From: JASSUD01 sp031963415
GTDB lineage: Bacteria > Pseudomonadota > Gammaproteobacteria > Burkholderiales > Burkholderiaceae
Reading direction: 5' to 3'
Assembly: GCA_031963415.1 (NCBI GenBank)
Contig: JASSUI010000001.1
Location: forward strand, 248,001 to 312,000
Length of the DNA stretch: 64,000 bases
Shown: piece by piece, positions 1 through 8,646 of the stretch
How the letters are laid out: each line of letters begins with the position of its first letter
Numbering within the stretch: position 1 is the first letter of the stretch
Notes under the pieces: model-generated
The model's input: the letters and a program-made list of their open reading frames with translations, nothing else
Told to the model about the DNA's origin: nothing
Databases searched by the model: none
Position numbers and translations under genes: made by a program

Positions 1-51
1 GTAACCTTCCAACCATCAACCTAGGCTTATTATTGAATAGGCCTAGGCTCA

Positions 52-702
52 TTGCAAAGGTGGAGCCGTTGCACGTTTACCATGAAAGCGCATGGCCTGG
101 GCGTGAAACGGCGGCGACGACGCCCGCGTTTCACTTCCATGGAAGATGAACTGGCAGTCTTTCCCAATTTGTACTGCAATCTCATTCCCAGCCAACCTAA
201 TAAAGTGTGGGTGGCAGACATTACCTTCATTCGCATCGCGACAGGGTTTGTTTATCTGGCAGTCATTTTAGACGCATGTATTCGTAAGGTGATTGGCTAT
301 GCCATTTCTCGGCAAATCGATACGGAACTTACTCTTGCTGCACTTAAAGCAGCTGTGCAGAGCCGTCGGCCTGCACCTAATATGTGCATCCATCACAGCG
401 ACCAAGGTAGTCAATATGGTAGTCGTCGATATCGGCAGGCGTTGCAGCAGTATGGTCTAATTGGCTCTATGAGTGCTATTGCCAATCCCTATGACAATGC
501 CCAAGCAGAGAGTTTCATGAAAACCCTTAAGGTGGAAGAAATCTATTTGGCTGCCTACGAGACTTTCTCCGACATCACCGCTCGCTTGCCGTACTTTATT
601 GAGCATGTTTACAATGCCAAGCGGATGCACTCGGCGCTTGGTTATCTCTCTCCCAATCAATTCGAGGATCAACTCACTCAGCAGGCGGCTCAAATTTTAT
701 AG
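52..702 (+). pseudogene. IS3-family transposase OrfB, 5'-truncated
   Basis: This is the catalytic half of an IS3-family (DDE) transposase that would cut and join IS ends. The integrase core is clear: first Asp in VWVADITF, second Asp in HHSDQGSQY, Glu in NAQAESF, and the usual C-terminal end RMHSALGYLSPNQFE. The N-terminal helix-turn-helix is reduced to a few residues around MKAHGL, and the frame is closed by a TAG just upstream at about 22-24. No OrfA is visible. The only starts are a TTG at 52 or an internal ATG, so this is most likely a dead 3' remnant. A short CCTAGGC/GCCTAGG dyad lies at about 20-49. Family call is secure; loss of function is inferred. Confidence 0.88.
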
Positions 703-778
703 CCTGCTCGGTACAGCCTCAAGGGTTCACTCCAGATTCTTCAAAAAATGTATCAATTTTAAGTCGCTGTTGACAACC

Positions 779-916
779 ATCCGCAAGTTGGCTGATTTGA
801 ATCATGCGGGACAAAAAGAAAAACCAACCTGGGTGAAAAGAATGGCAGCACGACGCCGTAAAACGCTTGTCGTATGCCAGAGATGTCATCAGGACATTCA
901 TCGCGAACGTTCCTGA
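779..916 (+). pseudogene. Group II intron-encoded protein, C-terminal HNH fragment
   Basis: The last roughly 45 codons of a group II intron reverse transcriptase/maturase. The block KPTWVKRMAARRRKTLVVC followed by QRCHQDIH is the typical HNH endonuclease end of these proteins, with paired Cys and the C-terminal His. Everything upstream (reverse transcriptase and maturase X domains) is missing, and the frame runs back into IS3-derived DNA. The stop at 914-916 is followed about 30 bases later by a domain V hairpin, the expected gene-to-ribozyme spacing. It cannot support retrohoming by itself. Confidence 0.82.
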
Positions 917-1037
917 AGACACAAATCAAAGGAATAGATCACTGGAGAGCTACGTGATGCGGAAATCGGTCATGCGTAGTTCGGAGGGGGACCATGAGAA
1001 AAGTACCCACAAGGAAAACTCGCTTGTGGCCTACCCT
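917..1037 (+). ncRNA. Group II intron 3' end (domains V-VI)
   Basis: Bases 947-982 form the diagnostic domain V hairpin: the 5' arm GAGCTACG contains the AGC catalytic triad and pairs with CGTAGTTC, with a GAAA-containing apical part. It is followed by CGGAGGGGG, the usual linker to domain VI in bacterial introns. The domain VI part and the exact 3' splice site (near CCTACCCTAC at about 1030-1038) are less certain. The 5' domains are absent, so this is a ribozyme remnant belonging to the HNH fragment just upstream. Confidence 0.75.
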
Positions 1038-1093
1038 ACGCAAGTACGGATCTGTGCGGGGGGCGGCGGGCAACCGCCGTCCCTACCGCGACC
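1038..1093 (+). ncRNA. Second group II intron 3'-end remnant (domain VI-like hairpin)
   Basis: Directly after the first intron end comes TACGGATCTGTGCGGGGG, which resembles the 3' arm and tail of another domain V. A 10-bp GC stem at 1060-1083 with a GCAA loop follows, then CCTACCGCGAC, like an intron 3' end. The hairpin could also act as a strong structure downstream of the NLR gene that ends at 1101 on the other strand. Reading it as a second intron is an inference from similarity to known intron tails. Confidence 0.45.
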
Positions 1094-1100
1094 TCTCAAT

Positions 1101-4100
1101 CTACTTTTCTATTTCAACTACTTCCTTTGCCGATTTATCAAGCATCGACGTTATCCCAGCCTCGACTTGCACATCAACAAAGGCCTTTGTGATCTTTTGA
1201 CTCTGTTTAGCACTCAGATGAATCGGTTGCCCAGGACCCGTTGCTGTATAAAAGTGAAGTTGGTTGTCTTGAATGTAAAGTGGTGCGATCTTTTCACGGC
1301 TACGCGGGAACAAAATCTGAGTATAAAGTACTCTCACCTGACTTCGCTCCAAACGCCCAAGCAAAGTAAAAAGCTGATTCATATGGGAATGGGAACCTAA
1401 GGCACTGGCGGCAATCCTCCTGGCATCCGCATCTTGATCCATCAAAGCGTTGATCAAGGCCGACACGGCTTCACCAGACAGCGTACTCTGCTCGCCTAAG
1501 GCATCAGCGGCACTCCTCCTGACAGACGCGTCTTGATCCGTCAAAGCGTTGATCAAGGCCGACACGGCTTCACCAGACAGCGTACGCTGATTGCCTAAGG
1601 CAGAGGCGGCACTCCTCCTGACAGACGCGTTTTGGTCCGTCAAAGCGTGGATCAAGGCCGGCACGGCTTCACCAGACAGTGTACTCTGATTGCCTAAGGC
1701 AGAGGCGGCAATCGACCTGGCATCCGCGTCTTGATGCGTCAAAGCGTAGATCAAGGCCGACACGGCTTCGCCAGACAGCGTACTCTGTTTGCCTAAGGCA
1801 TCGGCGGCCCTCCACCTGACAGACGCGTCTTGATCCGTCAAAGCGTGGATCAAGGCCGACACGGCTTCACCAGACAGCGTACTCTGTTTGCCTAAGGCAG
1901 AGGCGGCAATCGACCTGACATCCTCGTCTTGATGCGTCAAAGCGTGGATCAAGGCCGACACGGCTTCACCAGACAGCGTACGCTGATTGCCTAAGGCAGA
2001 GGCGGCACTCCTCCTGACAGACGCGTTTTGGTCCGTCAAAGCGTGGATCAAGGCCGACACGGCTTCACCAGACTGCGTACGCTGCTCGCCTAAGGCATCG
2101 GCGGCCCTCCTCCTGACAGACGAGTCTTGATCCGTCAAAGCGTGGATCAAGGCCGACACGGCTTCACCAGACAGCGTACTCTGTTTGCCTAAGGCATCGG
2201 CGACACTCGACCTGACATCCTCGTCTTGATCCGTCAAAGCGTGGATCAAGGCCGACACGGCTTCACCAGACTGCGTACTCTGTTTGCCTAAGGCATCGGC
2301 GACACTCGACCTGACATCCTCGTCTTGATCCGTCAAAGCGTGGATCAAGGCCGACACGGCTTCACCAGACTGCGTACGCTGATTGCCTAAGGCAGAGGCG
2401 GCACTCCTCCTGACATCCTCGTCTTGATCCGTCAAAGCGTGGATCAAGGCCGACACGGCTTCACTAGACAGCGTACGCTGATTGTCTAAGGCAGAGGCGG
2501 CACTTGACCTGACAAACACGTCTTGATCCGTCAAAGCGTGGATCAAGGCCGACACGGCTTCACCAGACAGCGTACGCTGATTGCCTAAGGCATCAGCGGC
2601 ACTCCTCCTGACAGACGCGTCTTGATCCGTCAAAGCGTGGATCAAGGCCGACACGGCTTCACCAGACAGCGTACTCTGTTTGCCTAAGGCATCGGCGACA
2701 CTCGACCTGACATTCTCGTCTTGATCCGTCAAAGCGTGGATCAAGGCCGACACGGCTTCACCAGACTGCGTACTCTGATTGCCTAAGGCAGAGGCAGCAA
2801 TTGACCTGACAAACACGTCTTGATGCGTCAAAGCGTGGATCAAGGCCGACACGGCTTCACCAGACTGCGTACTCTGCTCGCCTAAGACAGAGGCGGCCCT
2901 CCACCTGACATCCGTGTCTTGATCCGTCAAAGCGTGGATCAAGGCCGACACGGCTTCACCAGACAGCGTACGCTGATTGCCTAAGGCAGAGTCGGCCCTC
3001 CACCTGACAGACGAGTCTTGATCCGTCAAAGCGTGGATCAAGGCCGACACGGCTTCACCAGACAGCGTACGCTGATTGCCTAAGGCATCAGCGGCACTCC
3101 TCCTGACAGACGCGTCTTGATCCGTCAAAGCGTGGATCAAGGCCGACACGGCTTCACCAGACAGCGTACGCTGTTTGCCTAAGGCATCGGCGACACTCGA
3201 CCTGACATTCTCGTCTTGATCCGTCAAAGCGTGGATCAAGGCCGACACGGCTTCACCAGACAGCGTACGCTGATTGCCTAAGGCAGAGGCAGCAATCGAC
3301 CTGACAAACACGTCTTGATGCGTCAAAGCGTTGATCAAGGCCGACACGGCTTCACCAGACTGCGTACTCTGCTCGCCTAAGACAGAGGCGGCCCTCCACC
3401 TGACATCCGTGTCTTGATCCGTCAAAGCGTGGATCAAGGCCGATACGGCTTCACCAGACTGCGTACTCTGCTTGCCTAAGGCAGAGGCGGCACTCCTCCT
3501 GACAGACACATCTTGAGCCGTCAAAGCGGAGATCAAGATTAAGGTCGCTTCAGCCGATAAAGCTGAACGATTTCCTAAAGTTTGAATAAACCCCAGCTTT
3601 TCTCTTTCAGGACGTTCTAATAGCCCTCCGCACAATAGAGATTCCGGAAAAGTGCGCTGGCGACCTAATTCGCTGGAGTCATATCCATTCTGTTTTAGTT
3701 CAAAAAGTAACCACTGCATTAATTCGGTTTCCAGCCTCTGGACTGAGATATTCTTCAATTGAATACGTGCTTCATTTAAACACCCCATCATCACCTGTTG
3801 ATGGCGCATCCCGATCAGATCTCGTGGCGATTGTTCCAATACATTAAAGAACCTTTCCAATGCAGTGTCCTTGAGCAATCCCGCCACCATCCACCAGACG
3901 ATCTCATAACGCGGGTTATATTTATGGGTGGCAATAAACGCTTTCACCTCATGCCGGGTCGGCATGAAGTCTGAATTCTCTTGCACACCATAGGTATGCA
4001 CTGAGGTCTTTTCCACATCCGTATACGCTTGTAGATGCTTAACCAAAAATTTCGCCGCAAAATACTCCTGAAACGTTAAATGCAAAAAATGATAGGAACG

Positions 4101-6854
4101 TTTTTCTTCATCTGGCTCTTCTGCGTCGGCAGTATGTAAAAAAGAGGTCACTTTTAATTTATAGGTATCCGCGTTTATACCTCCTGTTTTATGTAACTCT
4201 TCTTCACATGCAGATAAGTCTTCCCAGCTAAATTCAATTTTCTCCGCCTCTAGCCCTTTAAAGGCTAAATAACTTAAATAGTTCTCTTCAGGCGAGATCC
4301 GCTCTTTTAATTTATACGCTATTAGCCTCTCTTCAGATTTTCTTTTCTCTAAGCGTTTACTATCCTTTAACCATAATTTACTTACCATTGCTTCATACAA
4401 ACTAGCTATGGTCACGGCTTTGTTTTTGGATAGACTGCTCCAGCTGTAACACAGCGCATCGAGCTGAATTGGGACATTCACCAAACTCTGAATTAACGGC
4501 GTGCGGTTAATAAATTGCTCAATCTCAGCTCGCTCCTTAGCATTAAGCACAAATTTTCCAATATACGTTTGGATATTCTCCGAGCTGAACCCAACCGTTT
4601 CCAACTCCAGATCCAGCTCGTTGCACTGAGAAGCGTCAACCCCTGCTGGACGAGACGTGATTAATACGCGAGACTGATTCAGAAGGTCTTTTAAAAACTG
4701 ATTTAAAGGATGGCTTTCACTGAACATTTCTGTGGCTTCATCCAAGCCATCCAAGATAAACAAAGTCTTTTCTTGATGCTCAAGAAAAGTTTTCCCCAAA
4801 GCCTGGGCTTTGGCGTTGCCATGAGTTGAAAAATAACGGTGACATAGTAAATCTTCTAAGCAGTGGAGCGAAGTTGCCTGCGAGGCTAGCTTCAACTGCC
4901 GTAAAGGCACCCAGAGGATATTATCAAAAAGATCTTGCCATAAACCATGGCTGTAATACTCATAGACTAGCTTTTTGCATAAGGTGGTTTTACCAATCCC
5001 TGCTCGTCCCTGAATCAAAATCCGTTGGGGCACACCTTCTGAACCATTACGTAATTTTTGCTTTTCAAAAAGCTGCTCGAGCGGAATGATCTTATTGGTA
5101 TTCGTCGCCGCTAGCTGCTCCGCACTCGGTAGGCGCTCAAAAACCGCCGCTTGTTTTTTCAGCTCTTCTTGATCTTTTTCCCGTTGCGCCTGACTTTCCA
5201 CAATCGCCAAATTGATGTAGCAATCATCCAGCGAGGCTATTTGCCCTGAGATACGTTGGATAGAGAGATTTGAGCGTTGATAATATTGATACAGTGCGTG
5301 GCGCAGATCTTTTGAAGAAAAATTGGCTGGACGTAAGCTTTTGACTATCCTGATATGTTCGGATAAATTCCGTGCTTGGTCTGTGTGCAGCTCCTTCTGT
5401 ATGTCGCCAAAAATACCATCGACTAGCTCGCAAAACGCTGACCAACCAAGTGGCGATGATTCATTATTTAACCGAGCAATACAATCGCTATACCCTTTCC
5501 AAAATTTATCCAAAAACGTTTTTGCTTCATGACTACCGACGAACAGCCGCTCAATCAACTTAAACAGCACTCCGTGCCGACTTTGATTCGGATAGATTTC
5601 TTTCCCCGCTTGAGCTTGCCTCTCCAAGCGATAGATATCGCCCATCCGAACGGTTGTCTCGTGAATAAAATGCCCCAAACAGGGTTGATAGCTATTCAGC
5701 GTTAATGGCACCGGGATAATGCCATGTCCATCTTTCAGCTGCGCTGCCCTGATTTGCAAAAATGCCATTTCCGTTAGGACATGATGGAACCCAGCCTTAT
5801 AGTCCTCTTCCTGTGAAAATTTCCTCACCACCTCACGGATGGCTGAACAATCGTGTTGTTTACCACCTTGACGATAGGCTTCACGGTCATCAAGATAGGC
5901 TTGTTGAAGGGCCTGATAAAATTTTTCGTAATGCGTCCATTTTAAATAGCTACCCAATACCTCAGAGCAGCACACCGCGACCTTATCAACGGGGGTGACA
6001 TCGTCTCTTAACTGATCCGGTAATAAACAGAGCTGACTCGTTAAAATATCTTCGAGTTTGCCGTCTTTTTTTAAATCTTCCGAGGCACCTGAATACGGCT
6101 GCCCCATCGGCGTTTGATCGGAATAGAGGTTAATTTGGATTTTTGATAATTTTTCGATTAAGTATTTAGCAATACTGGCTTGAGCCTTTCCGTGAGCGGG
6201 ATTGTCATGCGCCTGTCTGTGAACAGGGTCATGCGCGTACACTAAAAACAGGCTGGGTTTATTAGATAACTCTAAGGCACTGAGTGTCGAGAGCGCTTTT
6301 TCAAACAGATAATCAGCCTGTTTGCCTTTTTCTTGGATAGATGCGTCAACCTGACACGGCAAGGTCACCGAGCCAAGTTCTGGAGACTGCACTTTATCAA
6401 CCGGCATTTTTATTGGACTCAGTTGATCGCTTTTTCCCTGACTCACGCTTTCATCTTTGATTAAAAATGAGCTGTACCCAGCGCCAATTTGGCTATACAA
6501 AGCTAGTACATCAGGTTGCTCTAAATCCATATGAAGACCGTACTCTAAGGCCTTTTTATAATTTTCCTCAGCGCCTGATCTATCGTGTTTTAGCAAAAGC
6601 GTACCATAATAAAAATAGCTCGCTATAAGCTGCTCTATTGTTTTTCTAAATTCAGTTTCATTACGAGTGCATCGCAACCAGTCTTCGGCCTCCCGAATGC
6701 TTGCTTCAAAGCATGCCTTGGCTTGCTCTAGATTACCTTGTTCTTCATAGCGATTGGCTTCCTCTCGAAGCCGATTGGCTGCTGGCAAGCCAGAATTTGA
6801 AATAGGTGCTGCGTTAACACCTCTATTCCCCATCCCCCTTAACGCATTCAACAT
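1101..6854 (-). CDS. Giant NLR-like protein: TPR - SEFIR/TIR-like - NACHT - HEAT repeats
   Basis: A 1917-residue STAND-type protein. Residues about 25-130 are TPR-like helices (NRYEEQGNLEQAKACFEASI). About 200-400 resemble a SEFIR/TIR fold: SLFLVYAHD, INLYSDQ, VDKVAVCCSEVL, HGIIPVPLT. NACHT follows, with Walker A GRAGIGKTT near 615, Walker B TLFILDGLDEA near 700 and VLITSRP. Residues about 1095-1820 carry 22 HEAT-type units, and about 100 further residues form a tail shared with the paralogue at 8647-14376. The start follows AGGAAAGAG and is conserved in the paralogue. By family knowledge, NACHT proteins are ligand-triggered oligomerising switches, and bacterial ones can act in phage defence; an effector role inside a host is equally possible. 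No transmembrane segment is evident. Catalytic residues in the TIR-like part were not assigned. Confidence 0.9.
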   Translation of the reverse strand: MLNALRGMGNRGVNAAPISNSGLPAANRLREEANRYEEQGNLEQAKACFEASIREAEDWLRCTRNETEFRKTIEQLIASYFYYGTLLLKHDRSGAEENYKKALEYGLHMDLEQPDVLALYSQIGAGYSSFLIKDESVSQGKSDQLSPIKMPVDKVQSPELGSVTLPCQVDASIQEKGKQADYLFEKALSTLSALELSNKPSLFLVYAHDPVHRQAHDNPAHGKAQASIAKYLIEKLSKIQINLYSDQTPMGQPYSGASEDLKKDGKLEDILTSQLCLLPDQLRDDVTPVDKVAVCCSEVLGSYLKWTHYEKFYQALQQAYLDDREAYRQGGKQHDCSAIREVVRKFSQEEDYKAGFHHVLTEMAFLQIRAAQLKDGHGIIPVPLTLNSYQPCLGHFIHETTVRMGDIYRLERQAQAGKEIYPNQSRHGVLFKLIERLFVGSHEAKTFLDKFWKGYSDCIARLNNESSPLGWSAFCELVDGIFGDIQKELHTDQARNLSEHIRIVKSLRPANFSSKDLRHALYQYYQRSNLSIQRISGQIASLDDCYINLAIVESQAQREKDQEELKKQAAVFERLPSAEQLAATNTNKIIPLEQLFEKQKLRNGSEGVPQRILIQGRAGIGKTTLCKKLVYEYYSHGLWQDLFDNILWVPLRQLKLASQATSLHCLEDLLCHRYFSTHGNAKAQALGKTFLEHQEKTLFILDGLDEATEMFSESHPLNQFLKDLLNQSRVLITSRPAGVDASQCNELDLELETVGFSSENIQTYIGKFVLNAKERAEIEQFINRTPLIQSLVNVPIQLDALCYSWSSLSKNKAVTIASLYEAMVSKLWLKDSKRLEKRKSEERLIAYKLKERISPEENYLSYLAFKGLEAEKIEFSWEDLSACEEELHKTGGINADTYKLKVTSFLHTADAEEPDEEKRSYHFLHLTFQEYFAAKFLVKHLQAYTDVEKTSVHTYGVQENSDFMPTRHEVKAFIATHKYNPRYEIVWWMVAGLLKDTALERFFNVLEQSPRDLIGMRHQQVMMGCLNEARIQLKNISVQRLETELMQWLLFELKQNGYDSSELGRQRTFPESLLCGGLLERPEREKLGFIQTLGNRSALSAEATLILISALTAQDVSVRRSAASALGKQSTQSGEAVSALIHALTDQDTDVRWRAASVLGEQSTQSGEAVSALINALTHQDVFVRSIAASALGNQRTLSGEAVSALIHALTDQDENVRSSVADALGKQRTLSGEAVSALIHALTDQDASVRRSAADALGNQRTLSGEAVSALIHALTDQDSSVRWRADSALGNQRTLSGEAVSALIHALTDQDTDVRWRAASVLGEQSTQSGEAVSALIHALTHQDVFVRSIAASALGNQSTQSGEAVSALIHALTDQDENVRSSVADALGKQSTLSGEAVSALIHALTDQDASVRRSAADALGNQRTLSGEAVSALIHALTDQDVFVRSSAASALDNQRTLSSEAVSALIHALTDQDEDVRRSAASALGNQRTQSGEAVSALIHALTDQDEDVRSSVADALGKQSTQSGEAVSALIHALTDQDEDVRSSVADALGKQSTLSGEAVSALIHALTDQDSSVRRRAADALGEQRTQSGEAVSALIHALTDQNASVRRSAASALGNQRTLSGEAVSALIHALTHQDEDVRSIAASALGKQSTLSGEAVSALIHALTDQDASVRWRAADALGKQSTLSGEAVSALIYALTHQDADARSIAASALGNQSTLSGEAVPALIHALTDQNASVRRSAASALGNQRTLSGEAVSALINALTDQDASVRRSAADALGEQSTLSGEAVSALINALMDQDADARRIAASALGSHSHMNQLFTLLGRLERSQVRVLYTQILFPRSREKIAPLYIQDNQLHFYTATGPGQPIHLSAKQSQKITKAFVDVQVEAGITSMLDKSAKEVVEIEK
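1402..3540 (-). repeat. 99-bp tandem repeats encoding HEAT units, with a 495-bp higher-order duplication
   Basis: Coding repeats of 33 codons with core SGEAVSALIHALTDQD. I count 22 units; the one nearest the NACHT domain is divergent and the other 21 are nearly identical. Changes concentrate in the residues after DQD (TD, VF, EN, AS, SS, ED, AD), in the following pair after VR (RS, WR, SI, SS) and in the linker. Units 2-5 and 7-10, counted from the protein N-side, repeat the same order of variants exactly five units (495 bp) apart, and the unusual DNA variant AAGACAGAGGCGG recurs at that spacing. This points to unequal crossing-over or slippage. Confidence 0.9.
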
Positions 6855-7010
6855 TCTCTTTCCTTATTATTTACCAGCACGATCTTGGCACTTGGTATCT
6901 TGGTATAAGCGAAGCGAATTCTAAAAGGCTGGTCGAGTCAGATGAATCAGGCAAAACCCGCTTTTTTCATGGCTTTGAGCTTCAATCTTGGCCTCATGCC
7001 GCTTTTATCT
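6855..7010 (-). promoter_or_regulatory. Upstream region conserved between the two NLR genes
   Basis: About 150 bases upstream of this gene are nearly the same as those upstream of the paralogue (14377-14548), including the ribosome binding site AGGAAAGA, the segment around GATACCAAGTGCCAAGATCG and a GC-rich hairpin further out. Conservation outside the coding region shows that the duplication included the promoter and suggests co-regulation. I could not assign convincing -35/-10 boxes. Bases 7011-7275 hold nothing recognisable. Confidence 0.55.
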
Positions 7011-7275
7011 GAAGATCATCCCTAGGCTTTATCTTTTTATGACAACCTTAAAACGAGGGGGACAGGTCTGATAGCGCTCATTAGCCAACTTACATTGGTT
7101 TTCGAAACTTCTGAAAGATTGAAAGGTGGTTTTTAGGCAACTCCAGTCAGAGGAAAATTTAGTTTGCTTTTTAGTCACGGGTAAGATTTTTCTTCGCAAG
7201 TTAGCCGTATAAAAATATGGTTATCAATAAGAGTAAAAGCAAGGTAGAACAGATGCTTACGAAATATCGGCCCTT

Positions 7276-8075
7276 CTATTTCGTTAATCGATGCTGTTTT
7301 TGTGCAGAAGGCTGGCTTTTCTCATGATTTTGAATAGTCTCTATAACACTCGTCTTATCTAAACGAGCGCAGATCGCTTTGGCCGCTTTTTCTTTGTCAT
7401 TCGTATAAATCCTTAACGCATGACTGGCTCGCGTTACGCCAACGTAAAAACTACGTGCATCAAATATTTTTGCCATTGGCGCTAACTCTGCTTTCTCAAC
7501 GCGTTTTTCATCTTACTTGATAACAATATGAAAAATAGCCCTCTCCTGGGTACTTCCCTGGGCGCTATGAACGGTGACAGCATATGCGTGATCCCAGTGA
7601 AGAAGCTGTGAAAGATTGACTTCATGTAAGGAGGGGACATCATCTCGGCAAAATGCTAGAGAGACTTTTTGATCAGTTATGCTTTTCACACGGGCCATTT
7701 CTCCGTTTTTAAATACTTCCCCCATTACGAGTAAAACGGATTAAGTCCCCAACGGACAGAGAACGGGTTTCAGCGTTATACACTTCGAGTTTATTGTGCT
7801 CTTTAGGTGTCCAAGTAAGCGTTCTGTTATCTACTGTTTGCAGCATGATCGAGACTGCTTTCTCAATCACAGAAGAGACACGTGCATATTCGCCTTTTTT
7901 AATATTCTTGCTTTTGTAATCACGGCCAAAGCGCACCACATCGCCTTTTTTGTAATACTGGACTTCTTTAATCTCAACTCGTGTCCAGCCCTTGGATACC
8001 AGAATTTCACATTGCTTTTCTTGTAAATCCAACTCCCCTAACTTTTTTGAGGGTGTTATCTAAAAGATAGATAAG
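7276..8075 (-). pseudogene. MobF/TraI-type conjugative relaxase-helicase, 3' remnant
   Basis: Remains of the C-terminal helicase part of a conjugative relaxase. Pieces in order: the SH3-like segment KKGDVVRFGRDYKSKNIKKG (8032-7709), WDHAYAVTVHSAQGST with helicase motif V/VI features (7725-7513), and FYVGVTRASHALRIYTND (7476-7276). The first two are in different frames and rejoin near 7717-7725. The last two share a frame and are split by a TAA at 7513-7515. A further shift in an A-run near 8050 restores DNTLKKLGELDL. The 5' end is cut by the IS481 remnant. It records a lost plasmid or conjugative element. Confidence 0.82.
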
Positions 8076-8082
8076 AATTTTT

Positions 8083-8613
8083 CACGCTAAACGAAGTATT
8101 GCCACCATTCAATATGAGAAGCAAGTACCGGGTCATCATGTTCAGGTCGATGTGAAATTCCTCGATTTCATCACCTCCGATGGCAAGCCTGTACGGCGTT
8201 TTCAATATACTGTCGTCGATGATGCCACGCGAATCCGTGCATTAAAAATTTACGAGCGCCATACGCAAAAAAGTGCGATTGATTTTGTGAACTACCTTAT
8301 CGACAAATTTCCTTTTCGCATTAACACCATTCTGCATGTACTACAGCCATGAGTTCCAAGCTAAATTCCACTGGCACGTCGAAGATTTGGGGATGCGTCA
8401 TACTTACATCAAACCTAGAACTCCATGCCTTAACGGTAAAGTCGAGCGCTCTCATGGCACTGATCAGCGTGAGTTCTACCAACTCCTCTCTTATACTGAT
8501 GACATCAACCTACACGCCAAATTGGCTGAGTGGGAAGCTTTCTACAATTATCATCGCCCCCATGGCTCTCTTGCAGCCCCCCCTATGAGCGCCTCTTAGA
8601 AAAAATGCAATAA
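8083..8613 (+). pseudogene. IS481-family transposase, 3' remnant with frameshifts
   Basis: Carries the integrase core of an IS481-type transposase: QVPGHHVQVDVKFLDF with the first Asp, then YTVVDDATR, then after a frameshift near 8336-8350 EFQAKFHWHVEDLGMRHTYI, LNGKVERSHGTDQREFY with the catalytic Glu, and NYHRPHGSLA. A second shift in the C-run near 8575 moves the natural end PYERLLEKMQ into another frame, ending at 8613. The N-terminal helix-turn-helix is missing. The remnant separates the two NLR genes and abuts the relaxase wreck. Confidence 0.85.
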
Positions 8614-8646
8614 TCCTTTTCTACTCGTCATCCCAAGTCGTTTTCA

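Noticed and set aside
1101..1400. Plus-strand frame 867-1400
   Set aside because: It crosses the intron end and the antisense of the NLR tail; no family and no start signal.
1402..3540. CRISPR-like or TAL-effector-like array, because of many regular repeats
   Set aside because: The period is 99 bp with no distinct spacers, and the units encode HEAT helices (ALIHALTDQDxxVRxxAADAL). TAL/BAT repeats of endofungal Burkholderia are also 33-34 residues but have a different sequence with the variable pair after residue 11.
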